Program-made: the position numbers and the translations under genes
Assembly: GCA_045577655.1 (NCBI GenBank)
Contig: JAZNIU010000022.1
Location: 1-32,160 of the forward strand
Origin: RGIG7450 sp045577655
Lineage (GTDB): Bacteria > Bacillota > Clostridia > RUG12999
Reading direction: 5' to 3'
Length of the DNA: 32,160 nt
In this document: positions 24,186 through 30,943 of the stretch, piece by piece
Layout: every line of letters starts with the position of its first letter
Numbering within the stretch: the stretch's first letter is position 1
Notes under the pieces: generated by a model
The model's database searches: none
The model's input: only the letters and a program-made list of their open reading frames with translations
What the model was told of the DNA's origin: nothing

Positions 24186-25295
24186 TCTTGTAAAAAACAT
24201 TATAAGCGTCAATATTATTAAAAAACTGAAATTAAAAGCAGAGAAAAGCAAAATATAATGTCCGGTTTTTCCGGGATTGTGTTTTGAATATTCTCTGAGA
24301 GTAATCAGACTTGCAAGCGAAGAAATGAGAGTCCCCACTCCTCCGATGTTTACTCCTATCAGAAGGTCACGGTAGTTTTCTGTGAACTGTGATAAAAGTA
24401 TTGCGGAGGGCACGTTGCTGATACACTGGCAACTTAATATACTGAAAATAAGTGTATTTTTTTCAAGAAGCGTTGAAAAAAGCGACCGTACTAAATCTAT
24501 TCTCGCCATATTCCCCGAAAAAACAAAGAAGAATACAAAAGTCAGAAGCAGTGGATAATCCACCTGCTTGAGTGCTTTTCTGTCCAGAAAAATAAGAGCA
24601 AGCGGAATTACAACCAGCCCCACCACATAAGGCACCTGCCTGAAAACTATTACAATGGAAAGGGCGAATAAAACCAGATATGTTGCCGTTTTCCAGAAAT
24701 TAAATTCTATTTCTTCATTTTCTATCTCAAGCGGTTCCGATTTAACACATAGACAACACACAGTAATAATAGCGATGGAAATAACAAACGGCAAAAACAT
24801 TATTTGCACAAACTCTGTATTTGAAATATTGTACTTGGTGTAAAGATACAGATTCTGCGGATTTCCAAAAGGCGTCAGCATCCCGCCGAGGTTTGCCGCA
24901 ATGTTCTGCATTATACATGTGAAGGCAAAATACTTTTCTTTTCCCGTTTTTTTCAGAACCATATATCCCAGCGGCAGAAAGGTTATAAGGGCCATGTCAT
25001 TTGCAATAAACATGGAACCTATAAAAGTTATGTAAACTAAAGCAAGTATGCTTATCCTTGTTGTTTTAAAACATTCAACAATCATATGTGCTATCATATA
25101 GAAAAAGTTTATGTTTTTAAGAGCGCATACAACTGAAAGTACGCAAAACAGGCAGCTTAATGTTTTAAAATCGAAATATCCCGGATAAAGCTTGTCGGGT
25201 GGGATTATGAACATTGTAATTATTGCTGCAAAAAGAGCTATAATCATAACAATATTTTTCTTTAAAAAAGCAACAAGCTTTTTTCTTTGGTACAT
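24183..25295 (-). CDS. SLC13/ArsB/NhaD-type anion permease (ion transporter superfamily)
   Basis: This 370-residue polytopic protein has about ten hydrophobic segments. The loop motif NIAANLGGMLTPFGNPQNLYL (about 132-152) is the hallmark of this superfamily (SLC13, CitM, ArsB, NhaD), where it forms a re-entrant substrate site. A second, weaker match, CQCISNVPSAILLSQF (about 288-303), would be the paired second-half site. Known members carry dicarboxylates, citrate, sulfate, arsenite or Na+/H+; the substrate here is unknown. It is shorter than typical SLC13 members (about 430 residues or more). GGAGAG precedes the ATG. Its promoter abuts the tspO stop codon, and a hairpin lies in its leader. 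Confidence 0.8.
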   Translation of the reverse strand: MYQRKKLVAFLKKNIVMIIALFAAIITMFIIPPDKLYPGYFDFKTLSCLFCVLSVVCALKNINFFYMIAHMIVECFKTTRISILALVYITFIGSMFIANDMALITFLPLGYMVLKKTGKEKYFAFTCIMQNIAANLGGMLTPFGNPQNLYLYTKYNISNTEFVQIMFLPFVISIAIITVCCLCVKSEPLEIENEEIEFNFWKTATYLVLFALSIVIVFRQVPYVVGLVVIPLALIFLDRKALKQVDYPLLLTFVFFFVFSGNMARIDLVRSLFSTLLEKNTLIFSILSCQCISNVPSAILLSQFTENYRDLLIGVNIGGVGTLISSLASLITLREYSKHNPGKTGHYILLFSAFNFSFLIILTLIMFFTR

Positions 25296-25310
25296 ATTTT
25301 CTCTCCATAT

Positions 25311-25337
25311 AAAAGCTGCAGAAAAAATTTCTGCAGC
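25311..25337 (-). terminator. Hairpin in the permease leader (tspO terminator or 5' stem-loop)
   Basis: A perfect 10-bp stem GCTGCAGAAA with its complement and a 3-nt loop (25315-25337) is followed by TTTT on the minus strand. It lies past the tspO stop codon but also between the permease promoter and its ribosome binding site. It could end tspO transcripts, or sit near the 5' end of the permease mRNA. Confidence 0.7.
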
Positions 25338-25350
25338 CAGTTTTTTCTAT

Positions 25351-25379
25351 ATTTTAACACAATATGACAAAAGAGTCAA
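25351..25379 (-). promoter_or_regulatory. Promoter of the anion permease gene
   Basis: On the minus strand TTGACT (25379-25374) and TAAAAT (25356-25351) are 17 bp apart. The -35 box touches the tspO stop codon. Confidence 0.72.
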
Positions 25380-25853
25380 TCAATTTAAAAGATAAATCAT
25401 ATAATTAAGATATCCGGCAAAGGTCACCCATAACAGATATGGTATTTGCAAAAGACCTGCCGCAAGTCTTATTCGGGTGAATTTGACAATCATTATAATT
25501 ATCAGAATCCATAAAATCAAAAGCCAGACAAAAGAAAACAAAAAGGCGCGCAAGTTGAAGAAAAAAATGCTCCAGAAAAAGTTCACGGCAAGTTGCAATC
25601 CATAGACGGCCAGTGCAGAAGATTTTTCGCAACTTGTCGCCCTTTTGTCAGTATAAACCATTGCACTGCTTATTCCCATAAGAACATAAAGAACTGTCCA
25701 GACCACCGGGAAAAGCCAGCCCGGAGGCGCAATCTCCGGAGTGTTTATGGTGCTGTAAATGTCCATACTGTTTCTTGTCAGCAGTGCCGCAAGCCCTCCG
25801 ACTGCAAGTGCAATTAAAACAGAAATAACATAGGGTTTAATTCTTTTCCACAT
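25380..25853 (-). CDS. tspO: TspO/MBR family membrane protein
   Basis: The 157-residue protein has the five-helix TspO pattern: a first helix (10-26), APPGWLFPVVWTVLYVLMGI (about 42-61), LQLAVNFFWSIFFF (about 87-100), a helix at 102-124, and a final LQIPYLLWVTFAGYLNYMIY. The conserved tryptophans (PPGW, VVWT, NFFW) fit the porphyrin/ligand pocket of the family. Bacterial TspO binds or degrades porphyrins and is tied to stress and photosensitivity responses; the role in Clostridia is unclear. GAGGGAG precedes the ATG. No clear promoter was found in the 100 bp upstream on this strand. Confidence 0.93.
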   Translation of the reverse strand: MWKRIKPYVISVLIALAVGGLAALLTRNSMDIYSTINTPEIAPPGWLFPVVWTVLYVLMGISSAMVYTDKRATSCEKSSALAVYGLQLAVNFFWSIFFFNLRAFLFSFVWLLILWILIIIMIVKFTRIRLAAGLLQIPYLLWVTFAGYLNYMIYLLN

Positions 25854-25888
25854 ACAATCTCCCTCTTATACTTATTTTTCCAAAACTC

Positions 25889-25916
25889 TTGATTTAAAAA
25901 AGTTTTTTATTATAAT
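25889..25916 (+). promoter_or_regulatory. Candidate plus-strand promoter facing the araC-type gene 3' end
   Basis: TTGATT (25889-25894) and TATAAT (25911-25916) are 16 bp apart, between two minus-strand genes. Transcription would run antisense into the end of the AraC-type gene and through a 33-codon ORF. Confidence 0.4.
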
Positions 25917-25937
25917 ATGCTTATCAGAGGTGAAATT

Positions 25938-26039
25938 ATGCTTTTTGCACCTTTTCATGTTTCAAGTCTGGATTTTATTGTTCTCACATATTCACTGGGC
26001 GACACCTTTTGTCTGTTTTTAAACATCCTACTAAAATAG
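25938..26039 (+). CDS. Possible 33-residue small ORF, antisense to the AraC-type gene
   Basis: An ATG at 25938, preceded by AGAGGTGAAATT and a candidate promoter, opens a 33-codon frame ending in TAG at 26037-26039. The peptide begins MLFAPFHVSSLDFIVLTYSL and is rather hydrophobic. From its 18th base onward it overlaps the AraC-type gene antisense. Promoter, ribosome binding site and start are correctly ordered, but the frame lies mostly over a real gene, so chance is a fair explanation. Confidence 0.25.
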   Translation: MLFAPFHVSSLDFIVLTYSLGDTFCLFLNILLK

Positions 26040-26827
26040 TGGACAGACGAAAACCCCAGCATTTCTGAAATTTCGGTCAGATTATGGTTCCCCTCGCGCA
26101 TCAATTTTTTTGCTTCTTTTATTTTGAGAGTGTTTATATATCCTATCACCGTGTCACCGTATGCTTTTTTAAAGGAAGCACATAAAGTGGTTTTATTTGT
26201 GCCAAATAAAAAGCAAAGCTCATCAAGAGAAATCTTTTCACGGAAATTCTTTTTGACATAGCTGTATATTTCATATGTTTTGGGATCAAAGCTTTCGGAG
26301 TCTATACCGCTTTTAACATTTTCCAGGCTGCGAACAAGTTCTATAAGAAGCATCTCCAGCTTAAGTTTTATCATCTGGTCTGCCCCAAACGGATAATCCT
26401 TTCTTTTTTTCATATCCTTAAGGTTTGGTATATCATACGGAGCCTTGAAGACTGTTCTTCCCTCTTTTATAATTTCGGTAAGAATTTTTTGCTGTTCACT
26501 TTCAAGAACAATAGGTGTTTTTGAAAAAACATCAAGCTCCTCCGCCTTACATTCGAAACCTATAATTATAACGTTGGGTGCACTGTCCTCCGGACAGGTC
26601 AGCGAATGAGTTTCTCCGGTTTTATGTATAATCATCATATTTTCGCTGAGCGTTCCGGAATAGTTTTCCGCCTCAACATTTATTGTCCCGGTATCAACAT
26701 AAACAAGTTCCCGGAAAGCATGGTTGTCTTTAAATGTCTGATACTGCCTTGTAAACTCAAAATAATGAATATTTGCAATTCTTGTAACTTCAATTTTTTT
26801 CTCAAATCTTTTAAGTTTAAATTCCAT
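25955..26827 (-). CDS. AraC-family transcriptional regulator
   Basis: The 290-residue protein has an N-terminal cupin-like sensing domain (about 10-150) and a C-terminal double helix-turn-helix (about 190-290). The first helix pair is EKISLDELCFLFGTNKTTLC and the second carries the signature NLTEISEMLGFSSVHYFSRM followed by FKNRQKVSPSEYV. AraC regulators with a cupin domain usually activate adjacent catabolic or transport genes on binding a small ligand. It is divergent from the M24/ASRT/creatininase genes, so it is the likely regulator of that module. The start at 26827 follows GGCGGTG; an ATG at 26848 has a poorer site. The intergenic region holds a strong inverted repeat. Confidence 0.9.
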   Translation of the reverse strand: MEFKLKRFEKKIEVTRIANIHYFEFTRQYQTFKDNHAFRELVYVDTGTINVEAENYSGTLSENMMIIHKTGETHSLTCPEDSAPNVIIIGFECKAEELDVFSKTPIVLESEQQKILTEIIKEGRTVFKAPYDIPNLKDMKKRKDYPFGADQMIKLKLEMLLIELVRSLENVKSGIDSESFDPKTYEIYSYVKKNFREKISLDELCFLFGTNKTTLCASFKKAYGDTVIGYINTLKIKEAKKLMREGNHNLTEISEMLGFSSVHYFSRMFKNRQKVSPSEYVRTIKSRLET

Positions 26828-26872
26828 ATCATCACCGCCTACCTTCATAATATCACTTTTCTCTCATTTGGT

Positions 26873-26896
26873 CAATATTAAAATTATTTAATATTG
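26873..26896. promoter_or_regulatory. Inverted repeat in the divergent control region
   Basis: CAATATTAAA and its perfect complement TTTAATATTG are separated by 4 nt, 46 bp before the AraC-type start and 92 bp before the M24 gene. It is a candidate regulator-binding site, although AraC proteins more often bind direct repeats. Confidence 0.5.
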
Positions 26897-26987
26897 TGCA
26901 AAAAAAATTTAATATATAACAAATACAATTTTTTTTGTTTGTTTTATAATATAATTACAATATTATATAAAAAGGAGAAATGTTACT

Positions 26988-28160
26988 ATGTCAAGAATTT
27001 GTATTCCCGATTACGAGTATAAGGAAAGAGTAGCACGTGCTGCTGAACTCGTTCGCAAAAAAGGTCTGGACGTAATGGTTGTTTGCAGCACAGAGTCCGA
27101 CTATGCAAACGCTCGTTATTTCAGCGGTTTCTGGCCCCTTTTTGAAAGAGCCGGTGTTGCAATTTCCGCAACAGGCGATGCTGCACTCATGGTAGGTCCT
27201 GAATGTATCATCTTTGCTCAGGACGTTGCTAAGATTGATAAAATTTTCTGTCTCAGAGAATTCAGAGAATCTGCAGACCCATCTTATCCTGAACTCCACG
27301 CTGATACATTCAAAGATGTATTCAAAGCAATCGGCGTTACAGGTGAAAATATTAAAATTGGTCTGGGCAGCTATGTTGAATGCACACTTCCTATTTTTGA
27401 AGGCTTAAAAGAAAGCTTCCCGAAAGCTGAAATTTCAAAATGCAACGACATTATGGTTGAACTCCGTCAGATCAAGTCCAAAAACGAACTTGCTTGTATC
27501 CAGGAAGGTTTCAGAATTGTTGACCTTGCTACAGACGAAGTTATCCGTAACTTAAAACCCGGCGTAACTGAACTTCAGATGGTTGGTATCGCTCAGAAAG
27601 TTATCTACGAAGAAGGCGCAGAATATGAAGGTCTTCCGATGTATGTATTCAGCGAAAAATCAACAAGACACGCTATCAGCCGTTCAAGCTACAGAACTAT
27701 CGGCAAAGGTGACATTGTTCAGCTTAACCTTTCTGCTAAAATTGACGGTTATTCACCTGCAATCGGTCTTCCTGTTGTTATGGGCAAACTTGAAGGTGAA
27801 AGAAGAAGAGTTGTTGAATTCTGTAAACAGGCTCACGACTGGACAATCGACCAGCTCAAAGCAGGTGTTATGGCTTCTTCAATCGCTAAAGACTTCTATA
27901 AAATGTATGTTGACAACGGCTTCAAAGACAGCTTCGTTTACGGACCTTGCCATGGCACAGGTATGATCGAAGTTGAAGCTCCCTGGATGGAAACATCTTC
28001 CGAATATCCGCTCCAGGAAAACATGACATTCCAGGTTGACACATTCATTATGGGTGACGGTTTCGGCTGCAGATGGGAAATAGGTGCTGCTATCACTAAA
28101 GACGGTTGCCACAAGATGACAGACTACCTCAAGAAAGGAATTATAGAACTCGATGTGTAA
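26988..28160 (+). CDS. M24-fold (creatinase/aminopeptidase-P-like) protein with altered metal site
   Basis: The 390-residue protein has an N-terminal creatinase-type domain (about 1-155) and a pita-bread M24 catalytic domain (about 160-385). The active-site His228 (EKSTRH) and His322 (CHGTG) are kept, as is Glu364 (CRWEIG). The two Asp ligands of M24 metallopeptidases are replaced: N247 in GDIVQLNLS and A258 in GYSPAIG; the first Glu ligand is D351. It is therefore unlikely to be a dimetal peptidase. Creatinase is the known metal-free M24 enzyme and uses the equivalent His; but its second carboxylate (E262 as I recall) would fall at A258, so a plain creatinase assignment is not safe. GGAGAAATGTTACT precedes the ATG. 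It overlaps the next gene by 8 bp. Confidence 0.8.
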   Translation: MSRICIPDYEYKERVARAAELVRKKGLDVMVVCSTESDYANARYFSGFWPLFERAGVAISATGDAALMVGPECIIFAQDVAKIDKIFCLREFRESADPSYPELHADTFKDVFKAIGVTGENIKIGLGSYVECTLPIFEGLKESFPKAEISKCNDIMVELRQIKSKNELACIQEGFRIVDLATDEVIRNLKPGVTELQMVGIAQKVIYEEGAEYEGLPMYVFSEKSTRHAISRSSYRTIGKGDIVQLNLSAKIDGYSPAIGLPVVMGKLEGERRRVVEFCKQAHDWTIDQLKAGVMASSIAKDFYKMYVDNGFKDSFVYGPCHGTGMIEVEAPWMETSSEYPLQENMTFQVDTFIMGDGFGCRWEIGAAITKDGCHKMTDYLKKGIIELDV

Positions 28161-28527
28161 TAACTGTTTAGGAAAAAAGAACTGGATTATCCCCGACTGC
28201 GAACTTCCGCAGGAAGGTGAAGGCGTTGCAAAAGGCCACGAATCTGTTATCATAGTTAACGATTCTGATGTTGACGCAGAAATTTCCGTAAGCATTTTCT
28301 TCACAGACAAAGACCCATACACAGACATTAAGTGGCAGGTTGGCGCAAAAAGAGTAAAATGCTTCAGAATGAACAACATTGAACATATGTGTGGATTTAA
28401 AGTTCCTTTTGAAACACAGTATGCTATGAAAGTGTCAAGTAATACACCTATTGTTCTTCAGTATGGCAGACTTGACAACACTCAGTCAAACATGGCGTTC
28501 TACACAACACTCGGCTACACCGAATAA
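28153..28527 (+). CDS. Sensory rhodopsin transducer (ASRT) family protein
   Basis: The 124-residue protein matches the Anabaena sensory rhodopsin transducer family (PF07100, formerly DUF1362): KKNWIIPDCELPQ, GHESVIIVNDSDVDAEISVS, IFFTDKDPY, VGAKRVKCFRMNN and TPIVLQYGRLDN. The Anabaena protein is a small beta-sandwich tetramer that interacts with a rhodopsin; most bacterial members occur without any rhodopsin and have been suggested to bind small ligands such as sugars. No rhodopsin gene is in this window. Its ATG overlaps the M24 stop codon by 8 bp, tying it to that enzyme. I infer a ligand-binding or accessory subunit of the catabolic module. Two cysteines (C2, C5) form a CxxC at the N-terminus. 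Confidence 0.85.
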   Translation: MCNNCLGKKNWIIPDCELPQEGEGVAKGHESVIIVNDSDVDAEISVSIFFTDKDPYTDIKWQVGAKRVKCFRMNNIEHMCGFKVPFETQYAMKVSSNTPIVLQYGRLDNTQSNMAFYTTLGYTE

Positions 28528-28531
28528 TTTA

Positions 28532-28566
28532 AAAAGCCGCTTCCGCATTTTGCGGCTGCGGCTTTA
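28532..28566 (+). other. Intra-operon stem-loop between the ASRT and creatininase genes
   Basis: The outer stem AAAGCCGC/GCGGCTTT and inner stem CCGCA/TGCGG form a two-part hairpin starting 5 bp after the ASRT stop codon. No real T-run follows, so it is more likely a stabilising or processing hairpin, or a weak terminator, than a full stop. The creatininase gene has its own site AAGGAG downstream. Confidence 0.6.
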
Positions 28567-28591
28567 AAATCCTGGCAAAGGAGTGAATTAA

Positions 28592-29326
28592 ATGCTTTAC
28601 GATAAAAGCTTTCCCAAAGAGTTAAACAAAGTTAAAGAAGAAAGAATTCCCGCTGTAATCGTAGGCGGCACTGTTGAATATCACGGTCCTCATTGTTCTT
28701 ATGGTTGCGATACTCTTATTGCAGAAGGGTTAATCAACAAGCTTTCCGAAAGAAAAGAGCTTATGATTATGCCAACTATTAACTACAGCCCGTCCAGTTA
28801 TGCCGTTGCTGACGAAACAAGCGGTACAGTTCATATTGAAGAAGATGTTTTTGAAACATATCTTTTCCAGATTTTTATGAATCTGCTTGATGCAGGGCTC
28901 AGAAACATTTATGTAGTTATTCATCATCAGTTTGAACAGGAAAACTGCAAGCCAATGACCCTTTCTTATATGAAAGCTTCACAACGTGCAATAATGAGAT
29001 ATCTTGAAAAAACTCAGGGGCGTGGCTGGTGGGGCAGCGAAAACTATGCTAATTACTATGAAAATCTTGACGGCGGCGATGACCCGTTCAGCTGGATCAA
29101 GGTTATCCCCACAATGAGCACAAAGGTTCAGAATGCTACCGGCTACGACCACGCAGGCAAATATGAATGTTCAATTCTTATGGCGCTCTACCCCGAAGCA
29201 GTCAAGCTTGAAAGACTGGGCGACATCAATCACTGGTTCACAAAATCTGCCGCAGAGGCAAATAAAGAGTTGGGAGATGAAATGGTTCGTCAGTCGCTTG
29301 ATTATTTGGAAAAAACAATTATATAA
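28592..29326 (+). CDS. Creatininase-family metal-dependent amidohydrolase
   Basis: The 244-residue protein has the creatininase fold motifs. GGTVEYHGPH supplies Glu29 and His31, and GCDTLIAEGL supplies Asp40. The spacing (2 and 11 residues) equals that recalled for Pseudomonas creatininase E34/H36/D45. VVIHHQFEQEN (about 108-118) replaces the usual NGHGGN or NGHYEN and offers His112. YDHAGKYECSIL (185-196) contains the HAGxxE motif with Glu192. Family members hydrolyse creatinine, mycofactocin precursor peptides or formamide bonds in flavin precursors, so the substrate is open. It follows the M24 and ASRT genes on the same strand and is ended by a terminator. The intact metal site contrasts with the altered M24 protein. 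Confidence 0.88.
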   Translation: MLYDKSFPKELNKVKEERIPAVIVGGTVEYHGPHCSYGCDTLIAEGLINKLSERKELMIMPTINYSPSSYAVADETSGTVHIEEDVFETYLFQIFMNLLDAGLRNIYVVIHHQFEQENCKPMTLSYMKASQRAIMRYLEKTQGRGWWGSENYANYYENLDGGDDPFSWIKVIPTMSTKVQNATGYDHAGKYECSILMALYPEAVKLERLGDINHWFTKSAAEANKELGDEMVRQSLDYLEKTII

Positions 29327-29332
29327 AAACTT

Positions 29333-29365
29333 TCCCGTAACAATTTTGTTGCGGGATTTTTTTAT
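29333..29365 (+). terminator. Terminator of the M24-ASRT-creatininase operon
   Basis: The 9-bp stem TCCCGTAAC/GTTGCGGGA (29333-29356) is followed by T7. It lies 6 bp past the creatininase stop codon and separates the enzymes from the importer genes. Confidence 0.88.
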
Positions 29366-29390
29366 TTTTTAAGAAATTTTAAAAAACCTC

Positions 29391-29419
29391 TTGACTTTAG
29401 CGTGTTAAAGTGGTAAAAT
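29391..29419 (+). promoter_or_regulatory. Promoter of the amino-acid ABC importer operon
   Basis: TTGACT (29391-29396) and TAAAAT (29414-29419) are 17 bp apart, about 50 bp before the binding-protein gene. Confidence 0.78.
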
Positions 29420-29471
29420 AGCACTATAGTAAAAAATTACAAACAAAAAGAAAGGTATTAAGGTGAAAAAA

Positions 29472-30272
29472 ATGAAAAGAATTTTAGCAATGGTACTTAT
29501 GCTCGCAATGGCTGCTGTGATTTTTGCAGGTTGCGGAAACACTGAAGTTGCAGGAGACAACGTTCTTACTTGTGGCGTAACAATTTTTGAAAAAATGAAT
29601 GAACAGGATGCTGACGGCAACTGGACAGGTTTTGAAACAGAATTCGCACAGGCAGTTGGCAAAAAAATCGGTATGGATGTTGAATTCCAGATTATTGACT
29701 GGGCACAGAAATACAACGAACTTAATTCCGGTGCTATCGACTGTGTATGGAACGGTTTTACAGCAAACTCTTCCGATAACGGCGTTGCCCGTTCTGAACT
29801 TGTTGATTTCTCATACGGATATATGCTCAATCAGCAGTGTATCGTTGTAAAGAAAGACAATGTTGACGCTTACAAAACTGAAGCAGATCTCAAAGGCAAA
29901 ACTGCTTGTGTTGAAGGCGGAAGTGCAGGTGCATCCTACGCTGAATCTGTTACAGATGCAGACAAAATCTTCTCAACAACAGCTCAGATCAACGCTTTTA
30001 CAGAAGTTAAATCGGGCGCAGTTGACTTTATCGTAGTTGATATTCTCCTAGCTCAGAACATCTGTGGCAACGGCGACTATGCAGATCTTGCTATCGTAGA
30101 AGCAATTGAACTTGATTCTGAAATCTATGCAGTTGGCTTCAAAAAAGGCAGCGACCTCACCGCTAAAGTTAACGAAGCTATCAAAGAACTTGAAGCAGAC
30201 GGCACACTTATGAGCCTTGCAGAAAAATACGGATTTGAAAACGTTCTTAAAGTAACAGAAACTATTGAATAA
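29472..30272 (+). CDS. Polar amino-acid ABC transporter substrate-binding lipoprotein
   Basis: The 266-residue family 3 binding protein has a lipoprotein signal with lipobox VIFAGC, so the mature protein is anchored on the outer membrane face at that Cys. The binding-protein pattern is clear: NWTGFETEFAQAVGKKIGMD, VWNGFT, and ARSELVDFS with the Arg that normally holds the substrate alpha-carboxylate. C-terminal LEADGTLMSLAEKYG is typical of the family. It should bind an amino acid or close derivative. The start at 29472 follows AAGGTG; a GTG at 29463 is also possible. The permease and ATPase genes follow at once, giving a complete importer. Confidence 0.92.
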   Translation: MKRILAMVLMLAMAAVIFAGCGNTEVAGDNVLTCGVTIFEKMNEQDADGNWTGFETEFAQAVGKKIGMDVEFQIIDWAQKYNELNSGAIDCVWNGFTANSSDNGVARSELVDFSYGYMLNQQCIVVKKDNVDAYKTEADLKGKTACVEGGSAGASYAESVTDADKIFSTTAQINAFTEVKSGAVDFIVVDILLAQNICGNGDYADLAIVEAIELDSEIYAVGFKKGSDLTAKVNEAIKELEADGTLMSLAEKYGFENVLKVTETIE

Positions 30273-30287
30273 TAAGGAAAAAGAATA

Positions 30288-30932
30288 ATGGGATTTTGGG
30301 AAGTAACTTTAAGCCTGATTGGCGGACTTAAATACACATGCCTGATATTTGCGCTAACACTTGTGTTAGCGCTTCCTTTGGGTTTGGTAATATCTTTTGG
30401 CTCTATGTCAAAGTTTAAACCTCTTGCATATCTGGTAAAAACTTTCGTGTGGATTATACGCGGAGTTCCCCTTATGCTTCAGGTTATAATATTCTTTTAT
30501 GTTCCCGGCTTTTTACTCGGAACACCCGTCCTTTCGAGATTTGCTTCTGTAATAGCAGCATTTGTTATAAACTATGCCTGCTACTTTTCAGAAATATACC
30601 GTGGCGGTATAGAAAGCATTTCAAAGGGACAGTATGAAGCAGGTCAGGTTCTCGGTATGACAAAAACGCAGATTTTCTTTAAAATAATCCTTATGCAGGT
30701 TGTTAAAAGAATTCTTGCTCCCATTTCAAACGAGGTTATAACGCTTGTTAAAGACACTGCTCTTGCCAGAGTTATAATGATAGTTGAAGTAATCCAGGCA
30801 GCGCAGAATTATGCCGGATACGGTCTTATGTGGCCGCTGTTTTATACCGCTGTATTCTACCTTGCCTTTGTAGGTATTCTGACACTCCTTTTCGGATTTT
30901 TCGAAAAGAAGCTGTCCTATTATAAAGTGTAA
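30288..30932 (+). CDS. Polar amino-acid ABC transporter permease
   Basis: The 214-residue membrane protein has about five helices and the His/Glu/Gln-type permease signature. VWIIRGVPLMLQVIIFFYVP (about 54-73) and the EAA loop YRGGIESISKGQYEAGQVLG (about 104-123), which docks onto the ATPase, are clear. It probably acts as a homodimer, since only one permease gene is present. It starts 15 bp after the binding-protein gene and ends 11 bp before the ATPase gene. Its coding sequence holds a perfect palindrome at 30351-30372. Confidence 0.93.
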   Translation: MGFWEVTLSLIGGLKYTCLIFALTLVLALPLGLVISFGSMSKFKPLAYLVKTFVWIIRGVPLMLQVIIFFYVPGFLLGTPVLSRFASVIAAFVINYACYFSEIYRGGIESISKGQYEAGQVLGMTKTQIFFKIILMQVVKRILAPISNEVITLVKDTALARVIMIVEVIQAAQNYAGYGLMWPLFYTAVFYLAFVGILTLLFGFFEKKLSYYKV

Positions 30933-30943
30933 GGAGCTGCGTT

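Noticed and set aside
26988..29326. Firm call of a creatinine degradation pathway
   Set aside because: The family pairing is suggestive, but the M24 protein lacks a carboxylate expected in creatinase, the hydrolase has a changed His motif, and no sarcosine or urea genes are present in the window.
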